From Lentzea albida (GTDB lineage Bacteria; Actinomycetota; Actinomycetes; Mycobacteriales; Pseudonocardiaceae), in assembly GCF_900111005.1 (NCBI RefSeq), contig NZ_FOFV01000004.1:248001-312000 (forward strand): a stretch of DNA of 64,000 nt. The letters run 5' to 3'. The translations under genes and the position numbers were made by a program. Below the pieces are notes generated by a model. The model was not told the DNA's origin and did not search any database. It saw only the letters and a program-made list of their open reading frames with translations. This document shows, piece after piece, positions 19,179 to 27,471 of the stretch; position 1 is the first letter of the stretch, and every line of letters begins with the position of its first letter.

Positions 19179-19330
19179 TTGCCCTCCGAGGCTTCGCGCC
19201 GTTACTGTCCCCCGGTCCGTTGTCACGGTCTGATCACAGAAGGACACCGAGTCAGAACCCCGAATCCTGACTCACCGGGAATCCCCCGCCCGGCGGTCCA
19301 CCCGATCAGGCTCCCCGAAGGCGGAAGGGC
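19179..19330 (+). promoter_or_regulatory. Promoter and structured leader of the M23 peptidase gene
   Basis: A -10-like TACTGT at 19203-19208 with TTGCCC 18 bases upstream is a possible promoter. Downstream RNA can form a closing stem CTGATC/GATCAG (19230-19235 with 19304-19309), a GAGTCAG/CTGACTC hairpin (19249-19255 with 19267-19273) and CCGGG/CCCGG. Actinobacterial cell-wall hydrolase genes often carry c-di-AMP (ydaO-type) riboswitches; the segment CCCGAATCC is reminiscent of that motif, but the match is too weak for me to call it. Confidence 0.35.
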
Positions 19331-19335
19331 AAGCT

Positions 19336-20124
19336 TTGAGTCACCACCGCTCCCCCGGCGGCCATGAACGCAGTGCTGCGCTTGAAGAGGCAGTCGACCG
19401 CGCGTCAGTGCGCCCGGTCAGCTCGCACCGGCTCCCCCCGCCACCGTCGGCGCTTCGCGGACGCATCGTCGTCGCCGCCGTCGCAGTAGGCGCCTTCGCA
19501 GCAGCAGGCGCGGGCCAGCTCGGCCAGGCCGCAGCGGACGACAGCGGCGACGTCCAGCTCGCGAACCACTCCGGTGGCGCCGCGACCTTCGACGGCGTCG
19601 GCGGTGACACCGCTCCCGCCCCCCAGATCCTCGCGGTCTCCAAGACCACGTCCGAAGGCTCCGCCGAGGCAGCCAAGCTGCTCCGCAGCCAGCAGCTCAC
19701 CACCGAGCGCGAGGCCGTCGAGGCCGAGAAGAAGCGCCCGAAGTTCGTCCGCCCCGCCGCCGGCGAGTTCACCTCCGGCTACGGCGGCCGCTGGGGCACC
19801 ATGCACCTCGGCATCGACATCGCCGGCCCCATCGGCACCCCGATCGTCTCCGCCGCCGACGGCGTCGTGATCGAGGCAGGCCCCGCGTCCGGCTTCGGTC
19901 TCTGGGTCCGCGTGCAGCACGAGGACGGCACCATCACCGTCTACGGCCACATGGACTCGTTCAGCGTCCGCGAGGGTCAAGCGGTCAAGGCCGGTCAGCA
20001 GATCGCCCGCATGGGCAACCGCGGTTTCTCCACCGGCCCCCACCTGCACTTCGAGGTGTGGAACCCCGGCGGCCAGAAGATCAACCCGTTGACCTGGCTG
20101 AACGCTCGCGGTGTGACCGTCTGA
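19336..20124 (+). CDS. M23 family peptidoglycan endopeptidase
   Basis: 262 residues, secreted or membrane-anchored: a hydrophobic segment RIVVAAVAVGAFAAAGAGQL (residues 43-62) after a 40-residue cytoplasmic head, then a linker with a short helical region, and a C-terminal LytM domain. The zinc ligands are visible in GTMHLGIDIAG (H157, D161) and TGPHLHFEVW. A complete HxxxD and HxH set suggests an active metallopeptidase acting on peptide cross-links. The position close to pcrA and sucCD matches the mycobacterial Rv0950c neighbourhood. Start is TTG 19336; the ribosome site is weak (GGAAGGGCAAGC). A structured 120-base leader precedes it. Confidence 0.85.
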   Translation: MSHHRSPGGHERSAALEEAVDRASVRPVSSHRLPPPPSALRGRIVVAAVAVGAFAAAGAGQLGQAAADDSGDVQLANHSGGAATFDGVGGDTAPAPQILAVSKTTSEGSAEAAKLLRSQQLTTEREAVEAEKKRPKFVRPAAGEFTSGYGGRWGTMHLGIDIAGPIGTPIVSAADGVVIEAGPASGFGLWVRVQHEDGTITVYGHMDSFSVREGQAVKAGQQIARMGNRGFSTGPHLHFEVWNPGGQKINPLTWLNARGVTV

Positions 20125-20342
20125 TCTCTGCTCTTCCCCGGCTCGCCGGTTGGCGCGTTGCTGGTGGTGGGGTTGCCGTTTTCGTGGCGGCTGAACCTCT
20201 CGTCCGGTGGCTTCGGGCGGGTTGATCAAGTTCGCCTTCTGCTGAACTACGGCTCAGTAGCTTTCTGACGGCGTTTCGCGGCCGGGGCACCTCCGGGTGC
20301 GGGTTCGCGTGTTTCTCGCGCCTCAGGGGCTCCAGTGGCGCT

Positions 20343-20576
20343 CTAGCGCGGCTCTGGTTCCGGGCGGGCGAAGTACGTCGCCGCTACCCGCCAGACCGAG
20401 CACATGTGCCTGCGCCAGCGAGGGCCGCACGCACTGCAGGCCCCGCCCTCTGTCGGCGCGTGGTGGCTGAGCAGAGTGCGCCAGGCTTCGACCAGCTTCG
20501 CGGTCTCCGGAGATTCCAGCTGGGTGAGGATTGCGAACACACGTTCGTGTAGAACGCCGGCCAGTACGTGATCCAT
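20343..20576 (-). CDS. Small Cys-containing hypothetical protein
   Basis: 77 residues: a helical N-terminal half (MDHVLAGVLHERVFAILTQL) followed by HHAPTEGGACSACGPRWRRHMCSVWRVAATYF. Three Cys in the order CxxC and C, with a WRVA end, occur in short uncharacterised proteins common in Pseudonocardiales, which I recall but cannot name. ATG 20576 has GGGAGAGCGGGGA before it, supporting this start over the longer open frame. Function unknown. Confidence 0.6.
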   Translation of the reverse strand: MDHVLAGVLHERVFAILTQLESPETAKLVEAWRTLLSHHAPTEGGACSACGPRWRRHMCSVWRVAATYFARPEPEPR

Positions 20577-20798
20577 TCCCCGCTCTCCCGCCTGGGTTGT
20601 GACCTCATGCGGTTGATGATGCTCCGGGGGTCTGACAATTTTTGAGCTCATGGCCGGTGAGCTGCGGTGATCTTCGGGGTACGGCTGTTCGCCTGGCTGT
20701 GGCACGGCCGTGTGTCCCGGGCTGTGGCGGGAAGAACACTTGTTGAGGCGGTCCTGAAGTGACAGTCCTGGGCGGACCTGTCCTGTCCTGAGAAGACA

Positions 20799-20836
20799 GT
20801 GCGGCCGGACCGCTCTCCCGTTCGGTCCGGCCGCAC
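20799..20836. terminator. 14-base-stem hairpin
   Basis: GTGCGGCCGGACCG pairs perfectly with CGGTCCGGCCGCAC around a ten-base loop. It lies upstream of the small Cys-containing gene, which reads away from it, so what transcript it ends is not obvious. Confidence 0.6.
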
Positions 20837-21150
20837 TTCGCCGCGAAGATAGGCCCCCGCCGTCCCTTCGCTCCCCTTCGTGCGCAGGCTGCTCGTTGTG
20901 CCTTGGAGCGCCCCGAGCGTTCCCTGGCTGTGCTGCTTGCGACACCCACATAGACGCACGTGGTGGGTTGCCGTTGCGCCGGATTTCGGGGATTTTTTGG
21001 CGAGGTTGGTAACACGGGGGAAGTGCTGGTCAGGTTGGTGAGCTGTTGGGCGTGCGCGCCGGTTGGGTGGGTCGTCCCCCTGGTGCGTTGGCGGGCGGCG
21101 GTCTGTTGTTCGTAGGTGGTCGGGGTGCGTGCGGATGTTCCGGCTTCTTC

Positions 21151-21167
21151 CTGGGGCTCCGCCCCAG
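21151..21167. repeat. Short hairpin GGGGC-type
   Basis: CTGGGGC-TCC-GCCCCAG, a seven-base stem with a three-base loop, of the kind often found dispersed in high-GC actinobacterial intergenic DNA. Confidence 0.4.
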
Positions 21168-21268
21168 ACCCCGCCAATCTGATCAAAAACCGGGCCAGCG
21201 CCCTCGGCAGGTAGATGGCACGCCTGGTGCTTCGGGCGGCTGCGCGTTGCTTTGTTGCTTGCGGAGTC

Positions 21269-21410
21269 GTGGGGTGGTTTCGTCACGAGCCGAGCCAAGA
21301 GCGGGCCACACCTGAGGAGGGGTGTCAAACCGCCGAAAAGCGTGGCGGTTTGACACCCCTCCTCAGGTGCAGCAAGAGCTGTGGCACGACTCGTGACGAA
21401 ACCACCCCAC
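21269..21410. repeat. Nested long inverted repeat
   Basis: The inner arms are 26 bases each (21309-21334 and 21344-21369) and perfectly complementary around a nine-base loop. The outer arms are 21 bases each (21269-21289 and 21390-21410) and also perfectly complementary. The roughly 20-base segments between inner and outer arms pair poorly. The whole is a 142-base structure with no coding potential, between the small Cys-protein gene and pcrA. Confidence 0.85.
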
Positions 21411-21483
21411 CCAGGCCTCTTTGGAAAGACGGCTCGCCTTCGGCTTCGCTGGTTGTCAGACCCCGTCGCTAGGTTGGGTCGCG

Positions 21484-21510
21484 GGGGGTCCTGTTGTGAA
21501 GGGGACCCCT
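21484..21510 (-). terminator. Terminator after pcrA
   Basis: GGGGTCC (21485-21491) pairs with GGACCCC (21503-21509), plus a G-T closing pair, about 17 bases beyond the pcrA stop. Confidence 0.5.
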
Positions 21511-21526
21511 GCGTCAGCTTGCCTGC

Positions 21527-23833
21527 CTACAGTTTTGTCATCGGGACGCTGCCGATCAGCATCAGGCGGACTGTGCCCGAGCCGCCGAAGTCGATCGTCG
21601 CCGTGGCCCGCAGGCCCGCGCCGTCCACCGCCACCACTCTGCCCAGGCCGTACTTGTCGTGGGTGACGCGGTCGCCCACTTCCAGCTTCATGGCCGGGGC
21701 GTCCTTCCAGCCCGCCTTGCCCGGAGCGGGGCGGGAGAGGCCTCGGGAGGCTATGCCGCCTGAGGCCGAGCGGCCCCACGTCGTGGCCGCGGTCGGGGCC
21801 GAGCGGGAGGGTTCGACCCTGCGCCAGTCCATGAGGTCCTGGGGGATCTCGTCCAGGAAGCGGGAGGCCGGGTTGGCCGAGGGCTGGCCCCAGGCCGAGC
21901 GGACCAGGGCCCTGGAGAGGTAGAGGCGGCGCTGGGCCCTGGTGATGCCCACGTAGGCGAGGCGGCGTTCCTCTGCCAGTTCTGCCGGGTCGCCGAGGGC
22001 CCGCATGTGCGGGAAGACGCCGTCTTCCCAGCCCGTGCTGAAGACGACCGGGTACTCGAGGCCCTTGGCCGTGTGGATGGTCATGAGGGTGACCACGCCG
22101 TCGGACTCCGCGTCCGGGATCGAGTCGGCGTCGGCCACCAGGGAGACGCGTTCCAGGAAGGCCGGGAGGGACGGGACCGGGTCGGCGCCTTCCGGGAGTT
22201 CCAGTTCGGTGAACTCGCGGGCGACGGTGACCAGTTCGTTGAGGTTCTCGATCCTCGTGTGGTCCTGGGGGTCCTCGCTGGCTTCCAGTTCGGTGCGGTA
22301 GCCGGTCTTCTCCAGGACGGCTTCGAGGATGTCGGCCACGTCGTCCTCGCGGGCGACCATCTCGCCGAGCTCGTCCATCATCTCCACGAAGCCCGCGATG
22401 GCGTTGCGGGAGCGCGGGTTCAGCATCGGGACCTTGTCCAGGTCGCGGAGGGCCGCGGCGAAGCTGATGCGTTCGCGTTCCGCGTAGGCGGAGACGCAGG
22501 CTTCCGCCCTCTCGCCGATGCCGCGCTTCGGGACGTTGAGGATGCGGCGCAGCGAGACCGTGTCCTCCGGGTTCGCCAGGGTGCGGAGGTAGGCGAGGGC
22601 GTCGCGGACCTCCCTGCGCTCGTAGAAGCGGACGCCGCCTACCACGCGGTACGGGAGGCCGAGGCGGATGAAGATCTCCTCGAACACGCGCGACTGGTTG
22701 TTGGTGCGGTAGAAGACGGCGATCTCGGAGTTGTTGACCTCGCCGCTGTCCACGAGGTGGTCGATCTCGTTCGCGACGAACGCGGCCTCGTCGTGCTCGT
22801 TGTCCGCGACGTAGCCGACGATCTTCTCGCCCTCGCCGAGGTCGGACCAGAGCGACTTGTCGCGGCGGTTCGGGTTGCGGGAGATCACCGCGTTCGCGGC
22901 CGTCAGGATGTTCTGGGTGGAGCGGTAGTTCTGCTCCAGCAGGATCGTGGTGGCGTCCGGGTAGTCGCGCTCGAACTCCACGATGTTGCGGATCGTGGCG
23001 CCGCGGAAGGCGTAGATGGACTGGTCCGCGTCGCCCACCACGCACAGTTCGGCCGGGGGGATCTCGCCGCCCGCCTTGCCCACGAGCTCGCGCACGAGGG
23101 TGTACTGCGCGTGGTTCGTGTCCTGGTACTCGTCGACCAGGACGTGGCGGAAGCGGCGGCGGTAGTGCTCCGCGACCTCCGGGAAGCGCTGCAGGAGCTC
23201 GACGGTCCTCATGATGAGGTCGTCGAAGTCGAGCGAGTTCGACTCGGCCAGGCGCCGCTGGTAGACGGTGTAGACCTCGGCGACGCGGCGCTCCAGGTCG
23301 TTCGTGGCCTGGGCGGTGGCGGTCTCCGGGTCGACCAGCTCGTTCTTGAGGTTCGAGATGTGCACGGCGAGGGTGCGGGCCGCGTACTTCTTCGGGTCGA
23401 GGTCGAGGTCCCTCGCGACGAGCGTGATGAGGCGGCGCGTGTCGTCGCTGTCGTAGATCGAGAAGTTCGACGACATGCCGAGGGTCTTCGCGTCGCGGCG
23501 CATCACGCGCACGCACATGGAGTGGAACGTCGACACCCACATCGAGCGGGCGCGGGCGCCCACCATGTCGGCGACGCGTTCCTTCATCTCGGCGGCGGCC
23601 TTGTTCGTGAACGTGATGGCCATGATCTGGCCGGGGTGCACGTCACGAGCGGCGAGCAGGTACGCGATCCGCCTGGTGAGGACGCGCGTCTTGCCGGAGC
23701 CCGCGCCGGCCACCACGAGCAGGGGTGAGCCGGCGTGCTCGACGGCACGGCGCTGCGCGGGGTTCAAGTCGTCGAGCAGGTGACCCGCGCGGGAAACGGG
23801 GGGACTTGAGGGCAAGTCGAACAAGGCGCTCAT
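21527..23833 (-). CDS. pcrA: ATP-dependent DNA helicase PcrA/UvrD
   Basis: 768-residue superfamily 1 helicase. Walker A is GAGSGKT (residues 43-49); ITFTNKAAAEMKERV, FDDLIMRTVELL, VDEYQDTNHAQYTLV (Walker B), VVGDADQSIYAFRGA and VTLMTIHTAKGLEYPVV cover the conserved motifs. The last 50 residues form a Tudor-like domain (VGDRVTHDKYGLGRVVAVDG) that in PcrA contacts RNA polymerase or partner proteins. Family role: unwinding in nucleotide excision repair and replication-fork rescue. The neighbouring divergent chorismate mutase matches the order seen at Rv0948c-Rv0949. Confidence 0.96.
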   Translation of the reverse strand: MSALFDLPSSPPVSRAGHLLDDLNPAQRRAVEHAGSPLLVVAGAGSGKTRVLTRRIAYLLAARDVHPGQIMAITFTNKAAAEMKERVADMVGARARSMWVSTFHSMCVRVMRRDAKTLGMSSNFSIYDSDDTRRLITLVARDLDLDPKKYAARTLAVHISNLKNELVDPETATAQATNDLERRVAEVYTVYQRRLAESNSLDFDDLIMRTVELLQRFPEVAEHYRRRFRHVLVDEYQDTNHAQYTLVRELVGKAGGEIPPAELCVVGDADQSIYAFRGATIRNIVEFERDYPDATTILLEQNYRSTQNILTAANAVISRNPNRRDKSLWSDLGEGEKIVGYVADNEHDEAAFVANEIDHLVDSGEVNNSEIAVFYRTNNQSRVFEEIFIRLGLPYRVVGGVRFYERREVRDALAYLRTLANPEDTVSLRRILNVPKRGIGERAEACVSAYAERERISFAAALRDLDKVPMLNPRSRNAIAGFVEMMDELGEMVAREDDVADILEAVLEKTGYRTELEASEDPQDHTRIENLNELVTVAREFTELELPEGADPVPSLPAFLERVSLVADADSIPDAESDGVVTLMTIHTAKGLEYPVVFSTGWEDGVFPHMRALGDPAELAEERRLAYVGITRAQRRLYLSRALVRSAWGQPSANPASRFLDEIPQDLMDWRRVEPSRSAPTAATTWGRSASGGIASRGLSRPAPGKAGWKDAPAMKLEVGDRVTHDKYGLGRVVAVDGAGLRATATIDFGGSGTVRLMLIGSVPMTKL

Positions 23834-23849
23834 CGTCCATCCACGGTAC

Positions 23850-23880
23850 CGGGCGGCACCGACGAATCCGGTACCGCCCG
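23850..23880 (-). terminator. Hairpin between the secreted-protein gene and pcrA
   Basis: CGGGCGGCACCG (23850-23861) pairs with CGGTACCGCCCG (23869-23880) with a single mismatch and a seven-base loop. It follows the stop at 23894 on the minus strand. Confidence 0.6.
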
Positions 23881-23893
23881 ACCATGTGTTCGA

Positions 23894-24379
23894 TCAGGTG
23901 CTCAGATCGATGCTGTACGGGACGCCCGCGTGGGAGGTCTCCGCACCGCCGGACTCCGCGTACACGTCGATCGTGTCGCTGTGGTGCTCGCGCCCTCTTG
24001 TGTGGATCTGCAGCGTCGGGAACGCCTCGCCCGGCACGGCCAGGAAGGCCGCCGCGCAGTGCACGCCCTCGACCCCGGGACCGCCCTCGACGCTCCAGCA
24101 CCTCCAGTACTCGCCGTCCCAGCCGGTGACCGCCAGCTTGGCGGGCGGCAGCGAGATGCGGACGTGGAGGTCGGAGACGTCGCGGTCCGACCGGTTGGTG
24201 ATGTTGACGTCGAACGTGGCCAGGACGCCGCCGCGTATCGTCCAATGGCCGGTCTCGAGGACCTTCCACCCCGCCGACGGCGCCATCTCGACGCCCGCCC
24301 ACCCGGTCTCCGCCGCACCGGCGGAGGTGGCGGACGTGGACAGGAGCAGTGCGGAAGCCACACCCAGCAGGCGCTTCAC
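23894..24379 (-). CDS. Secreted protein of unknown function
   Basis: 161 residues with a Sec signal peptide (MKRLLGVASALLLSTSATSA, cleavage likely after AGA-A near residue 23). The mature part looks like a single beta-sandwich: HWTIRGGVLATFDVNITNRS resembles the conserved-repeat/DUF11-type Ig-like fold that describes additive terms between surface repeats. Two Cys residues in YWRCWSVEGG and VEGVHCAAAF could form a disulfide. No catalytic motif seen. Confidence 0.65.
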   Translation of the reverse strand: MKRLLGVASALLLSTSATSAGAAETGWAGVEMAPSAGWKVLETGHWTIRGGVLATFDVNITNRSDRDVSDLHVRISLPPAKLAVTGWDGEYWRCWSVEGGPGVEGVHCAAAFLAVPGEAFPTLQIHTRGREHHSDTIDVYAESGGAETSHAGVPYSIDLST

Positions 24380-24447
24380 GATGACCCCAAACGATCGTGG
24401 ATGGGACTGGAGCAGCCTAGGTCGGCTTCTTGTGGCACACTAGGTCC

Positions 24448-24516
24448 GTGCGCGCGACGTTCTTCGAGTTTTTCTACGGGATCCGGACTCCGGCTCCCGT
24501 GGTCGTCCAGCGCTGA
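24448..24516 (+). CDS. Phe/Tyr-rich leader peptide of chorismate mutase
   Basis: A 22-codon frame starting at GTG 24448 and ending TGA 24516. It opens MRATFFEFFYGIRTPAP, so codons 5-10 include four Phe (TTC TTC, TTT TTC) and one Tyr (TAC), the expected design for an attenuator that senses charged tRNA-Phe and tRNA-Tyr. There is no ribosome site in the few bases upstream, so a leaderless start is possible. A strong terminator hairpin follows 11 bases later, then the chorismate mutase gene, whose pathway makes Phe and Tyr. The composition and placement make chance unlikely. Confidence 0.75.
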   Translation: MRATFFEFFYGIRTPAPVVVQR

Positions 24517-24527
24517 CAAAGCCACCA

Positions 24528-24561
24528 CGAAGCCCCGGAGTCCTCGGACCCCGGGGCTTCG
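24528..24561 (+). terminator. Attenuator terminator before chorismate mutase
   Basis: CGAAGCCCCGG (24528-24538) pairs perfectly with CCGGGGCTTCG (24551-24561), with an inner GTC/GAC pairing around CTCG. It lies between the leader peptide stop and the chorismate mutase start. There is no strong T run after it, as is common in high-GC actinobacteria. Confidence 0.75.
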
Positions 24562-24604
24562 CTGCTTCCGGGCCGGGACTCGAAGTTCTCGAGAGGTCAT
24601 GACG

Positions 24605-24862
24605 ATGGATACCACCACCGAACCCGACATCAACCTGCTGCGCGAGGAGATCGACCACCTGGACGCGGAAATACTCCGACTCGTCCAACGGCGCGTCGAG
24701 GTGTCCAAGGTGATCGGCGCGGCCCGCATGGCCGCCGGCGGCACGAAGATCGTGCACAACCGCGAGATCGACGTGCTCAACCGCTACAAGCCGCTCGGCC
24801 CCGAGGGCAAGGACCTCGCGATGATCCTGCTCAAGATGGGCCGCGGCCCGCTCGGCAGGTAG
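24605..24862 (+). CDS. Chorismate mutase, AroQ-delta type
   Basis: 85-residue all-helical chorismate mutase that makes prephenate, the branch point for Phe and Tyr. It closely resembles the cytosolic mycobacterial enzyme (Rv0948c): INLLREEIDHLDAEILRLVQ, RRVEVSKVIGAARMAAGGTK, and HNREIDVLNRYKPLGPEGKD. The likely active-site residues R13, R30, R41 and E54 are present. The known enzyme is weak alone and is activated by DAHP synthase through its C-terminal RLGH; here the end reads RGPLGR. ATG 24605 has GAGAGG eight bases upstream; ATG 24599 is an alternative two codons longer. Preceded by a leader peptide and terminator. Confidence 0.92.
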   Translation: MDTTTEPDINLLREEIDHLDAEILRLVQRRVEVSKVIGAARMAAGGTKIVHNREIDVLNRYKPLGPEGKDLAMILLKMGRGPLGR

Positions 24863-24879
24863 GCACGCCCGGCCCGGCG

Positions 24880-25938
24880 TCACAGGACGCCGGGCCAAAA
24901 AGGCCGCAGCGCCGTGCGGACGCGCTCGAAGTCCGCGTCCGCGAGCTGGGAGTCGTCCGGCACGTACGCCAGCGGGTCCTCCAGCAACGGCTCCGGCAGC
25001 CCCAGCAGGCCCTCGACCAGCGCGTGCAGGCACAGTGCCGCATAGCCGCGCAGGTAACCGCCCTCCTGGGTGAGCACGACCCTGGGGCCGAACGACGCCA
25101 CCCGCCGTCCGATCTCGCGGTATCCGTCCGCCGTGAGGTTGTGACGGCCGTTGGGGTCGAACGCCGATCCGTCGAACCCGGACGCGCACACCAGCAGGTC
25201 CGGTGCGAAGTCGCGCAGCAGAGGGAACGCGATTTCATCGAGCGCACGTATATATGTCGTGTCGCCCGCGCCGAGCGAGAGCTCGATGTTCACGTTCCGC
25301 CCGTTGGCGCCCACTTCTGATGGCGCGCCCGTCTGCGGATGGTTCGTTCCCCACGCCCCATGCCGCATGTGCACCGAGATGGTCAGCACGTCCGGCCGGT
25401 CGTAGAACACCTCCTGCGTGCCGTTGCCGTGGTGCACGTCCCAGTCGAGGACGGCGACCCGCATCCCCTGGCGGCGCGCGGTCTCCGCCACCAGCGCCGC
25501 GTTGTTCACGAAGCAGTAGCCGTCCGCCAGGTCCGGCTGCGCGTGGTGCCCTGGCGGCCGCACGAGCGCATAGGCGAGAGGCGCGCCCGACTCCAGCGCC
25601 GCCAACGCCGTGCCCGCCGCCGCTGACGCCGCACGCCACGTCTCCGGCCCTACGACCGTGTTCACCTCCAGCGCCACACGCTCCGAGACGCGCAACGAGT
25701 CCAAGTAGCCCGCTGTGTGCACGCGCAGAAGCTCGTCGACGGACGCATGGCGCCCCTCGTGCCACCTCAGGTGCGATGCCACCGGTCCGTGCGTCAGCGC
25801 GTGCCGGAACGTGCGCAGCCGTGCCGCGTTCTCGGGGTGCGGTTCGGCGACGTCCAGCCACGGCCAGGAGCCGGGCAGCTCCCACAGGCCCTCACCGGCG
25901 TCGTGCTCGAGGCAGTCGTCGTGCCAGAACATGTCCAC
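24880..25938 (-). CDS. Class II histone-deacetylase-like / AcuC-type amidohydrolase
   Basis: 352-residue arginase/deacetylase-fold protein. The HDAC signature is present: [40 protein letters not shown] (metal-binding Asp and His) and [12 protein letters not shown], with [14 protein letters not shown] near the end. Bacterial members deacetylate acetyl-lysine (AcuC) or polyamines (class II/AphA-type); the sequence alone does not settle the substrate. GTG 25938 is the longest start; ATG 25932 is two codons in and equally possible. Converges on chorismate mutase. Confidence 0.85.
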   Translation of the reverse strand: MDMFWHDDCLEHDAGEGLWELPGSWPWLDVAEPHPENAARLRTFRHALTHGPVASHLRWHEGRHASVDELLRVHTAGYLDSLRVSERVALEVNTVVGPETWRAASAAAGTALAALESGAPLAYALVRPPGHHAQPDLADGYCFVNNAALVAETARRQGMRVAVLDWDVHHGNGTQEVFYDRPDVLTISVHMRHGAWGTNHPQTGAPSEVGANGRNVNIELSLGAGDTTYIRALDEIAFPLLRDFAPDLLVCASGFDGSAFDPNGRHNLTADGYREIGRRVASFGPRVVLTQEGGYLRGYAALCLHALVEGLLGLPEPLLEDPLAYVPDDSQLADADFERVRTALRPFWPGVL

Positions 25939-26002
25939 GCGAATCGGATATCAGGGCGATCACGGATGGTCCACCGGAAAAATCTGGGGGCACACTGGAG
26001 GC

Positions 26003-26329
26003 ATGGGCCTCATCGCCGCACTGATCGCCATCGCCGGCCTGCTCGCCGCCTTGGCGCACGACGCTTACCTGGGCTTGCTCGGTTCGGCCGCGAACAAGAA
26101 GGGCCTCTCCGGAGCACCTGTCTCGCAGTTCGTCCGCAGCCGCTGGAAGACCGCGATCATCACGACCGCCGGCGCGGTGATCGGCCTGCTCATCACCGGG
26201 GGCGACAGCGTGCCCGCCGACGTGATCGGCGCGCTGATCGCGGGCGGCAGCGGCCTGGCCGCGCTCAACGGCGTGCAGAACACGCGCAAGCAGCTCAACA
26301 GCGGTCAGGCGCAGCTCCCGCCACGCTGA
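26003..26329 (+). CDS. Small membrane protein, unknown
   Basis: 108 residues with an N-terminal hydrophobic helix ([20 protein letters not shown]) and two more in the middle ([35 protein letters not shown]). ATG 26003 has GGAGGC just before it. The family is not recognised. It is divergent from the deacetylase-like gene with about 65 bases between them. Confidence 0.6.
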   Translation: MGLIAALIAIAGLLAALAHDAYLGLLGSAANKKGLSGAPVSQFVRSRWKTAIITTAGAVIGLLITGGDSVPADVIGALIAGGSGLAALNGVQNTRKQLNSGQAQLPPR

Positions 26330-26441
26330 GGGCTCATCCGATTCACACAAAAGAGTGTCACTCGTCCTGAACACCCCCATTTGGTTGCTTCGGCACCTCC
26401 GGACGGCCCTACTCTGATTGCGTCGCAGAGGGGTGTCGGGG

Positions 26442-27299
26442 ATGGACGAACTGCCGGGCAAACATCGTCTGGACGACGGGCCGCAGCCGCCGAGGTCGAG
26501 GCCCGTCGCCGGGGGCGACCGCATCCCGCTGCCGCGCGGGCGCCAGATCGATCCGCTGCAGGACACGGACGGCCTGCGCAAGTTCAACATCGGCCTCGTG
26601 CCCGCCTCGGTCACACCGCCGCGCACCTGGAGGCGGGCGGCCTGGTTCGCCGTCGTGTCCTCGGTGCTCGTGCTGGTCGGGCTGAGCGTCGCCGCGGCCA
26701 AGCTGGTCAGCGGGGGCGGTGACGTCGAGACGGTCGGCCTGCCCGGCTACCCGTCGGACGTGCCGATGATCTCCCCGCTCCCCACGGGCGGTACGACCCC
26801 CTCGGCCACGGGCACCAGGCCGTCGGCCGCGAGGACGGGTCAGAACGCGCCCGTTCCCGGCACGGGCAGGGGCACCGGGTCCAGCAGCGCGCCCGGCACG
26901 AGCGGCCCGGCGTCCGCGCCGAACCCCCAGCCGTCCGGGACGATCCCGCCGGTCATCACGACCGTGCCGGTCACGCAGGCGCCCGTCGTCGACGGCGGCA
27001 AGATCGCCCAGCAGACCGAGCACTTCTACCGCGAGATGGCGACGAACGCGGACACGGCGCTCGCCATGACCACGGATGCGGTGCGCTCGAACGCCGACGC
27101 GCTGCTCGAGGGCCGGCTCTCCGACATCTCGCTGATCGAGGTGAAGGAGATCGCCGTCGACCCGGGCAAGGGCCTCACGGTCAGCCTGCTGCAGGTGACG
27201 AAGAAGGACGGCTCGGTCAGCACCGAGAAGCGCGAGCTGAGCTTCACGCTCGGCGACCTGCCGCTGATCAACGGTGAACGGTTGAAGACCGGCGGCTGA
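26442..27299 (+). CDS. Membrane-anchored protein with extracellular NTF2-like domain
   Basis: 285 residues: a cytoplasmic head of about 65, one transmembrane helix (AAWFAVVSSVLVLVGLSVAA), a 100-residue Pro/Ser/Thr/Gly-rich linker, then a C-terminal domain (IAQQTEHFYREMATNADTAL ... KEIAVDPGKGLTVSLLQVTK). The last domain has the helix-then-sheet layout of NTF2-like folds and resembles those on the following membrane protein and on two kinases of the cluster. GTG at 26418 is in frame, but ATG 26442 follows GAGGGGTGTCGGGG. First of three similar membrane proteins ahead of the kinase genes. No enzyme motif seen. Confidence 0.65.
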   Translation: MDELPGKHRLDDGPQPPRSRPVAGGDRIPLPRGRQIDPLQDTDGLRKFNIGLVPASVTPPRTWRRAAWFAVVSSVLVLVGLSVAAAKLVSGGGDVETVGLPGYPSDVPMISPLPTGGTTPSATGTRPSAARTGQNAPVPGTGRGTGSSSAPGTSGPASAPNPQPSGTIPPVITTVPVTQAPVVDGGKIAQQTEHFYREMATNADTALAMTTDAVRSNADALLEGRLSDISLIEVKEIAVDPGKGLTVSLLQVTKKDGSVSTEKRELSFTLGDLPLINGERLKTGG

Positions 27300-27471
27300 A
27301 GTGGCTAAAGGTCACAGCCGGACCTACCGAACGTAGTAGGTAGCACCATCGAGCGAATCCTGAACGCCGCTGGCCGCCACGGACGGGTGAATACGAGCCA
27401 GACACTGGCGTCTTCGACCGCGACCACGGTACGTCTTCAGGTGCACACGGACAGTACGGAGGGCCCGAGCA

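Larger units (their letters stand above)
20577..21526. other. Gene-poor region rich in inverted repeats
   Basis: No reading frame of 950 bases here looks like a protein: the open frames are Pro/Arg/Thr-rich shadows. It contains several hairpins, listed separately: 20799-20836, 21151-21167, the nested repeat at 21269-21410, and 21484-21510. No tRNA or known ncRNA was recognised. Confidence 0.6.

Noticed and set aside
19127..19335. Firm call of a c-di-AMP riboswitch
   Set aside because: Only part of the conserved sequence is recognisable; kept as a finding to be tested, not as a feature call.
20605..21186. 193-codon minus-strand frame and overlapping ones in the repeat region
   Set aside because: Pro/Thr/Arg/Ala-rich without predicted fold and crossing hairpins; judged non-coding.
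22007..23728. Plus-strand open frame of 573 codons
   Set aside because: Antisense shadow of pcrA, no family resemblance.
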